Shown in pieces: positions 1 through 8,888 of a stretch of 64,000 nt of DNA (its first letter is position 1; each line of letters begins with the position of its first letter). Origin of the DNA: JBHGBM01 sp041946965 (GTDB lineage: Bacteria > Acidobacteriota > Terriglobia > Bryobacterales > Bryobacteraceae). The DNA lies in NCBI GenBank assembly GCA_041946965.1, contig JBHGBM010000010.1, forward strand, positions 1 to 64,000, in the 5' to 3' direction. The translations under genes and the position numbers were made by a program. A model generated the notes under the pieces. That model had not been told where the DNA came from and made no database searches. It saw nothing but the letters and a program-made list of their open reading frames with translations.

Positions 1-127
1 CCCGGTGGCGGCATGAACATCTTCGCAGGAGGGAAAGACTTCAGAGGTTAGTAGTACAGGGCCCTATCTCGGCACCTCGCCAAACCATTATTCGCTGTGG
101 TCCTCCACCATCTATCTGGCAGGACGT
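1..127 (+). other. Broken 5' end of the first gene (probable frameshift)
   Basis: The frame of the gene that starts at GTG 128 stays open upstream to the TGA at 14-16. From about 56 it reads like real protein (TGPYLGTSPNHYSLW). There is no ATG, GTG or TTG in that frame between 17 and 127. From base 1 a different frame reads PGGGMNIFAGGKDFRG and stops at the TAG at 49-51. The two pieces look like neighbouring parts of one protein, with the break between about 48 and 60, where TAGTAGTACA sits. Either the gene is a pseudogene or the assembly has an indel here. Confidence 0.5.
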
Positions 128-1270
128 GTGTTTAAGAAAAAAGAGTGGGAGGATCTTGGTGCGAGCGTGATGCACCGTTTCTCGGCGGAGGAGCAAAGCC
201 CGGACGGATATTGGGGCGAGCAAAGCCGCGCAGGCCCGACAACCGGCTACGATTACCTGACTGTCACCGGAGTGGCGCTGTATTGGGAGCACAGCCGGGA
301 TAAGGCCGCGCTCGAGGCGTTGCGCCGCAATACCACCTTTCACGAATACTACACATATCCTGACGGCGCTCCGATCGAGACGCACAACGACCGCAACCGC
401 TACTGGAGCGAGACCACGTGGGGCCAGTTCGGCTTCTCCAATTTCTCCGGCGGCCGCCGCTATTCAGAATTCCTCATGGATTCGTATCCCGCCGGGAGGC
501 TGTGGCTGGAAATGCTGGGGCGCGTGGCCCAGAACGCGCTTTACTACCATGAGGGACCGACGCAACCCATCCCCCAGGACCGCGAGCACTACGTGCACCA
601 GATGAGCGTTCCGGCCGGGGTTCGGAAGACCGGACCTTGGGTGGTCGCGTTATCGGGTCTGATGGACGCGCCAACCGCCAGCCAGTTCCGGCTGGACCGC
701 CAGGGCCACGTGAGCGTGTTTCATAAGAGGACGGGTCTGATCATCACGGGCGCCAACTCGAAGCGCCAGCCGGAGTTGGCTACCTTCTGGGAGAAGGCCG
801 GCGGGCAGCTCTACCACATTCCGTTCAGCACGCGGTTGCGGATGGAAGGCGCGGAGGACCAGCTCGCGCTCGCCTACAACTCGTTCTTCAGCGTGCTCCA
901 CATTCCCCGGCCGGCGGAGCGGGAAGCGCAACTGCGATTCGTCGTTCACACCAAGGGAAAAGGGGCCGACTCCGCTTTGACCTTGCAGCTATGTCTGAAG
1001 GCCGGCCAGCCTCTCGAAACAGGCGCCGGCAAGCGGATCGAGCTCGGCGAGCAGCCCGTGGAACTCGGGCCCGAGGAAATCGGCGGACGGATCCGTCACA
1101 ACGGATGGACCTTAAGTACGGGCGCCGGCGCCCGCCTGCGGTGGCCCGTTCAGCCTTTCAATCCGTACGCCAACGGGCCCGAGACCGGACTCCGGCACGC
1201 GATAGGCGCGCTTTCGGTGGCGCTCCGGCGTGTCTCCGAAACCATCGATTTCCGTATCGAGGTGGACTGA
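128..1270 (+). CDS. Lyase-like hypothetical protein, 5' end damaged
   Basis: The product is 380 residues from GTG 128, and the true N-terminus probably lies further upstream beyond a frameshift. I do not recognise a named family. The first 180 residues are rich in aromatic and helical segments (YDYLTVTGVALYWEH, NDRNRYWSETTWGQ), as in alpha/alpha-toroid domains. The rest reads as beta-sandwich with many Gly/Val strands and ends in FRIEVD. Toroid followed by beta-sandwich is the layout of heparinase- and hyaluronate-lyase-type polysaccharide lyases, so a secreted sugar-degrading role is a guess from architecture and from neighbouring hydrolases. No catalytic residue could be assigned. The next gene is convergent, 51 bases away. 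Confidence 0.6.
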   Translation: MFKKKEWEDLGASVMHRFSAEEQSPDGYWGEQSRAGPTTGYDYLTVTGVALYWEHSRDKAALEALRRNTTFHEYYTYPDGAPIETHNDRNRYWSETTWGQFGFSNFSGGRRYSEFLMDSYPAGRLWLEMLGRVAQNALYYHEGPTQPIPQDREHYVHQMSVPAGVRKTGPWVVALSGLMDAPTASQFRLDRQGHVSVFHKRTGLIITGANSKRQPELATFWEKAGGQLYHIPFSTRLRMEGAEDQLALAYNSFFSVLHIPRPAEREAQLRFVVHTKGKGADSALTLQLCLKAGQPLETGAGKRIELGEQPVELGPEEIGGRIRHNGWTLSTGAGARLRWPVQPFNPYANGPETGLRHAIGALSVALRRVSETIDFRIEVD

Positions 1271-1321
1271 GGAGCGTTGCGGGGGTTTCACGCGGAACGC
1301 GCGTGAGGCGCGAAGCGTTTC

Positions 1322-2347
1322 CTATTCGACCCGATAGCCAAGTTTCTTCAGGCTCTCTTTCACGCGCGGATAGATCCGCATCGCGTTCCTGAAATAGATC
1401 TTCTCCAGGACGCCGGCAGGCAATGCCAGGCCGCGAATTCTGTGTTCACCTTTCAATCCGCTTGGCAACTCCCTATCGGTCTCCAGCAGATCGAAGTACC
1501 GCCTGTAGTTAGCCGTTCGCGTCTTGAATCTATCGGCGGCGCCGCCCAGATCGGGAGCGAACCACTTGGTGCCCATGTCGGTGCCGAACAGGATCCGGTC
1601 CGCATACTCGATCATGAAGTCCCTCAGGTTGGCCCGGCCCACGGGATACATGAATTCGGGAGCCGTGGCGAGATCCACGTGAAGATTCGGATACGTCTTC
1701 AACATGTAACGAAGGTAGTCCAACTGCTCGTCGGAGTGGCACAACCACAGCATGTGGGAGTTCACCACGACAAGGTCCGGATGTCTCTTCAGGACGTTCT
1801 CCCAGGCGTGCTGCTGGCGCCAGAATTCCACAGGCTCCGGGAACCACTCCGTGCGGTGTCCGTAAACGCCGTTGGGATCGGCAACGTGAACCGAAGCGCC
1901 AATCATCCCGATCTGCGCCATCTTGTAATAGGTTGCATCATTGGCGGGGTGGTCCACCTGGACGCCGCGCTCCCATCCCGGGTAGAATTTGAAGCCCACG
2001 GCGCCGCGCTCCTGCCATTCGACAAGCTCCTGCGGCGAAAAGCGCAGGCCGTCGGAGATCTTGTAGTCGTGAATCACGGAGAGGATCCGCCCCTTGTAAC
2101 GGCTGTCCAATTCCTTCAGATCCGGCATTTCCTGTGTTCGGCGGCCGACGCTGATCCACATCGCCATTTCGACGTTGAGCTGTTCTTTGAGTGCCGCGCG
2201 GAGCTCCATGTACTCGTCCATGACCGTCCAGGAGTTGTCTATATGTGCATGTACGTCAATCCTGGGCATGGTGGCCGGCGTATACGCCTCGCCAGCCATC
2301 GCGGCTCCGGAAGCGCAAGCAAAGCAAAGTAGAATACGGCTGTACAT
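1322..2347 (-). CDS. Secreted amidohydrolase-family (metal-dependent TIM-barrel) protein
   Basis: The product is 341 residues. I chose ATG 2347 because it begins a clear signal peptide (MYSRILLCFACASGAAMA); a further 20 codons are open upstream. The mature part starts with the metal-binding motif DVHAHI. Later come VVNSHMLW (a metal or active-site histidine) and FGTDM (the C-terminal aspartate), the order seen in amidohydrolase 2 (PF04909) proteins. GFKFYPG in the middle suits a barrel strand. Members hydrolyse or decarboxylate cyclic or aromatic acids; the substrate cannot be read from sequence. A periplasmic location is inferred. It stands alone, convergent with the lyase-like gene and divergent from the alpha/beta hydrolase at 2543. 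Confidence 0.85.
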   Translation of the reverse strand: MYSRILLCFACASGAAMAGEAYTPATMPRIDVHAHIDNSWTVMDEYMELRAALKEQLNVEMAMWISVGRRTQEMPDLKELDSRYKGRILSVIHDYKISDGLRFSPQELVEWQERGAVGFKFYPGWERGVQVDHPANDATYYKMAQIGMIGASVHVADPNGVYGHRTEWFPEPVEFWRQQHAWENVLKRHPDLVVVNSHMLWLCHSDEQLDYLRYMLKTYPNLHVDLATAPEFMYPVGRANLRDFMIEYADRILFGTDMGTKWFAPDLGGAADRFKTRTANYRRYFDLLETDRELPSGLKGEHRIRGLALPAGVLEKIYFRNAMRIYPRVKESLKKLGYRVE

Positions 2348-2542
2348 AGGCCGCCAACTGATCCGGATCCCCAGCATTATACGCCCGGCCCGCTTCCTTG
2401 ACCACATCCAGCGAGATGCCGGCTTCTTGACAGTTCCGCTGCATCGGCACTATCCTGCGAAACGCCGGCTCGCGGGCGCGCGCGAGGCGGCCTCCCGACG
2501 TCGCGCTCGCAGCCGGGGAGGGAACTGCACAGGAGAACGAAC
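2348..2542. other. Divergent intergenic region (195 bp)
   Basis: The gap separates the amidohydrolase (minus) from the double alpha/beta hydrolase (plus), so it should hold both promoters. An AGGAG ribosome binding site lies at 2530-2534, eight bases before ATG 2543. Short open frames cross the gap on the minus strand, but none has a convincing start or composition. I found no strong -35/-10 pair. Confidence 0.4.
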
Positions 2543-4639
2543 ATGTTTCGATATCATGTTATGCGGCCGGCTTTGTTGCTCCCGCTGATCCATTCGGCCG
2601 TTGCGGCTTGGGCCGCGGGACCGCTCGACCTGCCCGGTGCGTTGGCAAAGCCAATCCTGGGGCCCCGCCAAACCACCTTCGAAGTGCAGGTTTACGCCGG
2701 TTCGCGCGTCCCTCATGTCCGGGTGCCCGGGGCCGCGGCCGAGTGGGAGCGTGCTGCGGCGGCGATTCGCCAACGGGTGCTCCGCGATGTCTTCCTCCGC
2801 GGCGAAGCCGCGCGCTGGAATGAATTCAAAGGCCGGATCGAGTGGCTGGAGGACCTCCAGGGCTCCGGTTACCGGGTCCGCAAGCTGCGCTACGAAGTGG
2901 TTCCGGGACTCTGGACCCCGGCGCTGTTCTATGAGCCGCAAAAGCTCGCGGGCAAGATTCCGGTGGTGCTCAACGTCAACGGACACGAGACCACCGGCGT
3001 GGCGACGCCGTACATCCAGGAGCGCTGTATCAACCTGGCCAAGCGTGGCGTGCTTGCGCTGAATGTCGAGTGGTTCGGCCGCGGCCAGCTCAGCACTCCG
3101 GGCTTCAATCATGGCCTGATCAACCAGCTCGACCTTTGCGGCACGGCCGGAGTGGCGCTGCACTTTCTCTCACAGCGGCGCGCGCTGGACATTCTGCTCG
3201 CCTCCCCGCACGCCGACCCCGCGCGCGTGGCGGTTACCGGTCTTTCCGGCGGCGGTTGGCAGACCATCACCATCTCCGCGCTGGATACACGGGTCAAGCT
3301 GGCCAACCCGGTGGCGGGGTATTCCAGTTTTGTGACCCGCACGCAGTTTCCAGATCTCGATCTCGGCGATGCCGAACAGACGCCCAGCGACCTGGCAACG
3401 GTTGCGGACTACACCCATTTCACCGCGATGCTGGCGCCGCGTCCCGCCCTGCTCACCAACAATTCCCGCGACACCTGCTGCTTCCGCGCGGACTATGCCA
3501 TCTCGCCGCTGCTGGCGGCCGCCGGGCCGGTCTATGAGCTGTTCGGCAAGCGCGATCACCTCCGCTATCACATCAACTACGACGAAGGCCACAACTATGG
3601 ACGTGACAACCGCGAGGCCTTCTATCGCATGCTGCGCGACTTCTTCTACGGCGGGAGCAGCCGGGATTTTCCGCCCGAGGACATCCCCTCGGCAAACGAG
3701 GTCCGCGACGCGCGGCAGTTGCACGTTCCCATGCCGGAAGACAACCTGGACTTCCAGAAGATCGCGCTGCAACTGAGCAGGAGTCTGCCGCGCAGCGGCG
3801 CTTTGCCGGACGGCAAGGCAGCGATAACCGCGTGGCAGAAGACGGCCCGGCCTAAGCTGCGCCAGATCGTGCGCGTCCAGGAGTACCAGGTCCGGGCCGG
3901 GAAGGTTGGCGAGGCGCGACTGGACGCCCCAACGGGCGTGCGGGCCACATACTGGCGCCTGAAGATGGGCGAGACCTGGACCGTGCCTGCCGTCGAGCTG
4001 GAACCCCCTGAGCCCCGCTCGACCGTAGTAGTGGCCGCCGATAAGGGACGGGCCGGTTTGGCCGCGGAAGTCGAAAAACTGCTCGGGGAGCGGCGGCGGG
4101 TCCTGGCCGTGGATCCTTTCTATTTCGGAGAATCGCAGGTGCCCTCGAACCGCGCCGGCAGAGGCGAATATCTATTTGCCATCCTGCTCGCGGCGGTGGG
4201 CGACCGTCCTTTAGGGATTCAGGCGAGTCAACTGACAGCCGTCTCCCGCTGGCTGGAAGGGCGGGGGGCCGGCAAGTCCGCCGTGGCCGCCTTCGGACCG
4301 CGCACGAGCCTGATTGCCCTGATTGCAGCAGCCATGGACCCCCAGGCGGTTGGCGGCCTCGAGTTGCACGATTCGTACGGGACGCTCAAGGAAGTGATCG
4401 AGCAGAACCTGGGGTCCAACACCGCCCCCGAGTTGTTCTGTTTCGGGCTGCTGGAACACTTCGATATCCGCCACCTGTTGGCGCTGGCGGCCCCGCGGCC
4501 CGTGTCGATGTTCGCCCCCGGCGAGCGCGTGAAAAAAGAACTGGCCGGCGTGGATGCCGTGTATCGCGCGCTTGGGGCCGAGTTCGATCGGATCGGATTG
4601 TTCGAGCAGCGGCCGGGCGCTAGGGCAATAGTTCCCTGA
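2543..4639 (+). CDS. Secreted alpha/beta-hydrolase (acetyl-xylan-esterase-like), two modules
   Basis: The product is 698 residues, nearly twice a single alpha/beta-hydrolase. A good Shine-Dalgarno site supports ATG 2543, and an N-terminal hydrophobic segment ending AAWAAG suggests export. The first module (about residues 90-380) has the nucleophile elbow GLSGGGW, with the serine near residue 235, and a histidine in DEGHNYG near residue 350; PVVLNVNGHE fits the strand before the oxyanion hole. This resembles acetyl-xylan esterase or glucuronoyl esterase relatives acting on plant polysaccharide. The second module (about 450-698) resembles another such fold, but the elbow position reads FGPRTSLIAL without G-x-S-x-G, so it may be inactive. 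Its last 20 bases overlap the convergent S46 peptidase gene. Confidence 0.82.
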   Translation: MFRYHVMRPALLLPLIHSAVAAWAAGPLDLPGALAKPILGPRQTTFEVQVYAGSRVPHVRVPGAAAEWERAAAAIRQRVLRDVFLRGEAARWNEFKGRIEWLEDLQGSGYRVRKLRYEVVPGLWTPALFYEPQKLAGKIPVVLNVNGHETTGVATPYIQERCINLAKRGVLALNVEWFGRGQLSTPGFNHGLINQLDLCGTAGVALHFLSQRRALDILLASPHADPARVAVTGLSGGGWQTITISALDTRVKLANPVAGYSSFVTRTQFPDLDLGDAEQTPSDLATVADYTHFTAMLAPRPALLTNNSRDTCCFRADYAISPLLAAAGPVYELFGKRDHLRYHINYDEGHNYGRDNREAFYRMLRDFFYGGSSRDFPPEDIPSANEVRDARQLHVPMPEDNLDFQKIALQLSRSLPRSGALPDGKAAITAWQKTARPKLRQIVRVQEYQVRAGKVGEARLDAPTGVRATYWRLKMGETWTVPAVELEPPEPRSTVVVAADKGRAGLAAEVEKLLGERRRVLAVDPFYFGESQVPSNRAGRGEYLFAILLAAVGDRPLGIQASQLTAVSRWLEGRGAGKSAVAAFGPRTSLIALIAAAMDPQAVGGLELHDSYGTLKEVIEQNLGSNTAPELFCFGLLEHFDIRHLLALAAPRPVSMFAPGERVKKELAGVDAVYRALGAEFDRIGLFEQRPGARAIVP

Positions 4640-6638
4640 TCAGTTCCTTCGCGCCGTACACGCTCCTGAGCGCCTCGATAATCCCCTGCGATGCCACGTG
4701 CACCGAGCGCGATGCGTCTTCGGTGTACACGAACTCGTTTGGCAGCTTTTCCAGGTTGCTGTCGAACAGGATGCCGATGACTTCGCCCCTGCGATTCACC
4801 GTGGGGCTGCCGGAATTGCCGCCGTGCGTATCCGTGGTGCCGGCGAAATTGAACGGCGTGTCCAGCGCCAGGCTGTTCTTCGCCTCCAGCCAGCGCCGCG
4901 GCAGCACGTAAGGGTCCTTCCCGGTGGCGCGTCGGTAGAGCCCCTCGAACGTGGTCGCGTACGGTACCTTGCCGTAGCCCTTGGCAACGCCATACGCCAG
5001 GCGCAGGGTCCCGCTGCTGTCGGGATACTCGTTGGCGCCATACACCGCGAAGCGCGCCAGGGCGATCCGGGACTTGGCGGAGTTGAGCACGGCGTCCACG
5101 CGGTCATCGTGTTCTTTGCGGATGGCGCGCGCGGCGGGGTCGATCAGGCGCGCCAGGCGGATCATGCCGTCGTGCGAGTCGGCCGTGCCCTCATTCGCAA
5201 GCCGCTTACGCTCCTCCACGCTGCTCAGCTTGCTGGAATTGACGTATTCCCGCGCGGCCTCCCCGGGCGTTCGGCCCGCGAGCGCCGCTTTCACCGTGGG
5301 ATCCCCCGGCCCGAGTTCCCGCGCCAGAGTGCCGAGGTATTCCGCCAGGATTTCGATTTCGAGCGAAGGCGTAATCGGCGAGGCGGAGTACAGGCGCCGC
5401 TCCAGCGAGGGCAGGGCGGCTTGGGTGAACTCCCGCAGGCGCTCCCCGTCCGGCTTCGGCTTCTCCGCTTCCAGCCGCACCAGGTTACGCGCGATGGAGT
5501 AGAGGTCGGAGCCGGTGCCCGCGCCGGTCTCCAGCAGGTTGTGGCGCTTGTGCAAAGTGGCGTAAGCCTTCACCGCTTCGGCCACTTCGTCCCACACCTT
5601 CCCGTATTGCGCCATGAGCGCGGGGTCCTTATCGACGGTGGCCCGCAGCCGCTTCTCCTCCGCCTGCTTCAACCCCATAATCTTAGGGTCGCGCAGGCCC
5701 GTCTCAAAACCGATGAGCCGCTTCTGTGAATTCTCCGCGCTGAACAGCACCGCGCGGGCCACGCGCTCGTTCTCGCCGCTCTGCGCCATGTATCGCTTGA
5801 GCGTCGCGATGCGCGCCTTGAGCCGCTCGAGCTGGAACGGATAGAGGTGGTCGCGCCGGAATTGCAGTTCGGCCAGCGTGGCGAGGCGGCTTGACCCGGC
5901 GGGATGCCCGGAGACGAAGATCAGCTCGCCCTCCTTCACTCCCTCGCGGCTCCACCGCAGGTAGTTCGGAGTGTTGGCCGGCTTGCCGTTCTCGTAAGCG
6001 CGGTAAAAGGTGATGTCGAGGCAGTAGCGCGGGTAAGTGAAGTTATCCGGGTCGCCGCCGAAGAAGCCCAACTGGTACTCCGGCGCGAACACCAGCCGCA
6101 CATCGCTGTAACGCTTGTACTGGTACAAGTGATAGCGCGCGCCGGCGTAGAGTGTGACCACTTCGCAGCGGCGTCCTGTCCGCGCGCCGCACTCGCTTTC
6201 GATGCCCGCCATGGCCGCCTTGCGCTGGCGGTTGGCCTCGGCGCTAGCGGGCGGCGCGGGCGCCGCGGCCCTCACCTTCGCGGTCACGTCATCGATCTGC
6301 TCCAGCACGCTGACTTCGAGTCCCGGGCAGCGTATTTCCTTATCCGGCGAGGCGGCGTAAAAACCGTCCCGCACGTAATTGTGTTCCCGGCTGCTGACCC
6401 GCTGCACGCAGCTCAGGCCCACGTGATGATTCGTGAAAATAAGGCCCTGGGGAGATACGAACGACCCCGATGCGCCCATGCGCACGGAGGAGAGCCGCAG
6501 ATGGTCGAGGAACTCGGGCGTGACCTCGAAGCCGTACTTGCTCTTTACCCGTTCGGCGGGGAACTGGTTGAAGAGCCACATGCCTTCGTCGGCGCGCAGA
6601 CCGAAGGCGAGAACAATAGAAAGGGCGACAGTGCGCAT
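4620..6638 (-). CDS. S46-family dipeptidyl-peptidase (DPP11-type by one residue)
   Basis: The product is about 672 residues, the usual S46 length. ATG 6638 starts a signal peptide (MRTVALSIVLAFGLRA) followed by DEGMWLFNQFP, the typical mature start; an ATG three codons upstream is possible. The catalytic histidine lies in IFTNHHVG and the serine in THGGNSGSP. These exopeptidases remove dipeptides from peptide N-termini in the periplasm. Eighteen residues after the serine, the P1-specificity position reads FDSN. In the family Gly here marks DPP7 and Arg or Ser marks DPP11 (Asp/Glu preference), so acidic specificity is inferred. It lies 27 bases downstream of the aldehyde dehydrogenase and is probably cotranscribed with it. 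Confidence 0.92.
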   Translation of the reverse strand: MRTVALSIVLAFGLRADEGMWLFNQFPAERVKSKYGFEVTPEFLDHLRLSSVRMGASGSFVSPQGLIFTNHHVGLSCVQRVSSREHNYVRDGFYAASPDKEIRCPGLEVSVLEQIDDVTAKVRAAAPAPPASAEANRQRKAAMAGIESECGARTGRRCEVVTLYAGARYHLYQYKRYSDVRLVFAPEYQLGFFGGDPDNFTYPRYCLDITFYRAYENGKPANTPNYLRWSREGVKEGELIFVSGHPAGSSRLATLAELQFRRDHLYPFQLERLKARIATLKRYMAQSGENERVARAVLFSAENSQKRLIGFETGLRDPKIMGLKQAEEKRLRATVDKDPALMAQYGKVWDEVAEAVKAYATLHKRHNLLETGAGTGSDLYSIARNLVRLEAEKPKPDGERLREFTQAALPSLERRLYSASPITPSLEIEILAEYLGTLARELGPGDPTVKAALAGRTPGEAAREYVNSSKLSSVEERKRLANEGTADSHDGMIRLARLIDPAARAIRKEHDDRVDAVLNSAKSRIALARFAVYGANEYPDSSGTLRLAYGVAKGYGKVPYATTFEGLYRRATGKDPYVLPRRWLEAKNSLALDTPFNFAGTTDTHGGNSGSPTVNRRGEVIGILFDSNLEKLPNEFVYTEDASRSVHVASQGIIEALRSVYGAKELIRELLP

Positions 6639-6665
6639 ATCGGCCAAACGCCGATTATACGCGGA

Positions 6666-8168
6666 TTACGCCGGACACGGCCTTGCGATGGACTGCGGCC
6701 TCAGGTAGTCGTAGAGGGTCTCCGGCCCGAGCACGCCGCCGCCCGTTCCGCTGAGTTTCACCCCGCAGTAAGGCAACCCGTGGGCGAAGATGTTGTGCGC
6801 GTTGATCCAGCTATTCCCCGCGACCATGGCTTCGGCGACCCGGTTGGCGCGCGCCAGGTCCTGGGTCCACACGCTGTTCGCCAGCCCGTACGCCGATTGG
6901 TTCACCAGTGCCACGGCTTCCTCCTCGGTGCGGAACTTCAGCAGGTAGGCGACGGGGCCGAAGATTTCCTCCCGGCACGCCACGTTCTCCGGAGATCCGG
7001 CCAGTAGCGCGGGCCTGACCCAGAAGCCGTCCTCGTAACCGACCACCTCGGTCGCCCCGCCTTCGAGCGGCAGTTCCGCGCCCTGCTCACGGCCCTTGTT
7101 CAGGTAGCCCAGCACGCGGTCCATCTGCTTCTGGCTGATCAGGGGGCCCATTTCCGCCAGCGGATCGTTCCAGTAACCCGGGTGCACGCGCCCCATGCGG
7201 TGAACCGCATGTTCCACGAAGTAGTCGTAGATGCTCTCCTGCACGATCCAGCGGGTGGCCGTGCAGCAGACCTGGCCGCAATTGAGCGTGACGGCACGAG
7301 TGAGGGCGTCGGCCGTCTGCTCCACGTCCACATCTTCAAACACCACCGCGGCGCCCTTGCCGCCGAGCTCCAGTTTGGCAGGCACCAGGTTGCGCGCGCA
7401 GGCCACCGCGACCAGCTTGCCGACTTCGGGCGAACCGGTGAACGACATGCGGGCGATGTCCGGGTGACGCGCCAGCGCCGCTCCGGCAGTTTCGCCGAAG
7501 CCCGTAACCACGTTGATCACGCCGTCCGGAATGCCGGCCTCCTGCGCCAGGCGGCACAGGTAAAGCGTGGAGAGCGGCGTATCTTCAGCGGGCTTGATGA
7601 CCACCGTGTTGCCGGCGGCCAGCGCGGGGCTGATGCCCCATCCGGCCAGCAGCAGGGGAAAGTTCCACGGGAAAATGAACGCGCAGACGCCCCAGGGGAA
7701 GCGTACCGTTCGCGCGTCGATGCGGGGCAGCGGCACCGGCTGCCGGCGCGGCGCGTGCAACGCCAGGCCGGTGTAGTACCGCAGGGTCTGGACGAAGTTG
7801 TCTACGTCCCACAGCGCCTGCGCGAACGGTTTGCCCACGTCGAGCGATTCGATCTCCGCCAGGGTCTGCTTGCGCGTTTCAGCCAGGTCGGCCAGGCGGT
7901 GCAGGTAGACGCCGCGCTCTTCGGGACTCAGGCGCGGCCACGCGGTTTCGCGGAACGCGCGCGCCGCGGCCGCGACGGCGGCGTCCACATCCTCGGCCTC
8001 GCCGCTGTAGACCTCCGCCAGCGGCGCGCCGGAGCCGGGGTCGATGGTGCTGAACCGGGCCTCTCGCGCCGAAGGGCGCGACCGGCCGTCGATGAATAGC
8101 CCGAGGGGACTCTCGGAGAGGAACGCCTGAACCCGTGGCGAACGGACCGGCGCGGCTGCTGCTTGCAT
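6666..8168 (-). CDS. NAD(P)-dependent aldehyde dehydrogenase
   Basis: The product is 500 residues, full length for the aldehyde dehydrogenase superfamily, in the betaine/phenylacetaldehyde dehydrogenase-like group. An AGGAGG site a few bases before ATG 8168 fixes the start. Landmarks in order are the cofactor-binding segment FIFPWNFPL, PAEDTP, the general-base glutamate in KLELGGKG, the nucleophilic cysteine in NCGQVCC, and EEIFGPV near the C-terminus. It oxidises an aldehyde to an acid in the cytoplasm; the substrate is unknown. It is 55 bases downstream of the PAP2 phosphatase and upstream of the S46 peptidase on the same strand. These three may form one transcript, but no shared pathway is evident. 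Confidence 0.95.
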   Translation of the reverse strand: MQAAAAPVRSPRVQAFLSESPLGLFIDGRSRPSAREARFSTIDPGSGAPLAEVYSGEAEDVDAAVAAAARAFRETAWPRLSPEERGVYLHRLADLAETRKQTLAEIESLDVGKPFAQALWDVDNFVQTLRYYTGLALHAPRRQPVPLPRIDARTVRFPWGVCAFIFPWNFPLLLAGWGISPALAAGNTVVIKPAEDTPLSTLYLCRLAQEAGIPDGVINVVTGFGETAGAALARHPDIARMSFTGSPEVGKLVAVACARNLVPAKLELGGKGAAVVFEDVDVEQTADALTRAVTLNCGQVCCTATRWIVQESIYDYFVEHAVHRMGRVHPGYWNDPLAEMGPLISQKQMDRVLGYLNKGREQGAELPLEGGATEVVGYEDGFWVRPALLAGSPENVACREEIFGPVAYLLKFRTEEEAVALVNQSAYGLANSVWTQDLARANRVAEAMVAGNSWINAHNIFAHGLPYCGVKLSGTGGGVLGPETLYDYLRPQSIARPCPA

Positions 8169-8223
8169 GCGGACCTCCTGCGTAAACGGACCTAGATCAT
8201 CCTAAAAGGCGCGGCGCGAAAAG

Positions 8224-8847
8224 TCAAAGCACGAAGTAGCAGGCCGAGCGCACCGCCAGCACCCAGACCACGGCCGCGGCGTAGCCGGCGATCACGTCGC
8301 TCGGATAGTGCACCCCCAGGTAGATTCTGGAGAGCCCTATTCCGGCCACCAGCAGCGCGGCCGCGGCCCACGGCCACCAGCGCCCCCGCGCCATGACCCC
8401 GGCCAGCACGCCGTAGAAACAGCAGGACATCAACGCGTGCCCGCTGGGAAAACTGGAACTCGCCGGAGCCGTGAGGCCGAAGAACGGCACGGGCCGCGGC
8501 CGGTGGAAAACGAGTTTGAGCGCCGCATCCAGCGCTATGGCGCCCAGCATGGTGACCAGGAACACGATGATGAGCCGCTTGCGGCCCTGCCGGCGCCACC
8601 GCGCGATCAGAAACAGCGCGAGCGCGATCAGGAACGGCGCCGAGCCGAGCAGCGTCAGCGCCCGCATCACCCGTGTGAGGGCCGGGGATGCCAGCCTGTG
8701 CACGTCTCCGCGCACCAGCATGTCAAACGCCGCCGTCCGTCCGGCCAGCGCCTCCTCGGCGAGCCATCCGAAGAACAGCAGGGTCAACAGGGCGAGACCC
8801 AGGCCGCTGAGCAACGCGGCGTTCACGGGTTGGCGCTGGACTCTCAC
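8224..8847 (-). CDS. PAP2-superfamily membrane phosphatase
   Basis: The product is 207 residues, starting from a GTG at 8847. The three phosphatase signature motifs are present in order: KLVFHRPRP (K-x6-R-P type), PSGHALMSCC (PSGH) and RIYLGVHYPSD (S/R-x5-H-x3-D). About five or six hydrophobic segments surround them, as in lipid phosphate phosphatases. Family members dephosphorylate phosphatidic acid or undecaprenyl diphosphate at the outer face of the inner membrane; which one applies here cannot be told. It is divergent from the ThuA gene, with only 41 bases between start codons, so the two promoters must overlap. Confidence 0.92.
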   Translation of the reverse strand: MRVQRQPVNAALLSGLGLALLTLLFFGWLAEEALAGRTAAFDMLVRGDVHRLASPALTRVMRALTLLGSAPFLIALALFLIARWRRQGRKRLIIVFLVTMLGAIALDAALKLVFHRPRPVPFFGLTAPASSSFPSGHALMSCCFYGVLAGVMARGRWWPWAAAALLVAGIGLSRIYLGVHYPSDVIAGYAAAVVWVLAVRSACYFVL

Positions 8848-8888
8848 GGGCGCGATATAATCTGGATTCCGAAACGAGGAGGTGCCCT

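Noticed and set aside
2256..2450. 64-codon minus-strand frame near the amidohydrolase start
   Set aside because: It overlaps the signal-peptide region of a well-supported gene and has no ribosome binding site or motif.
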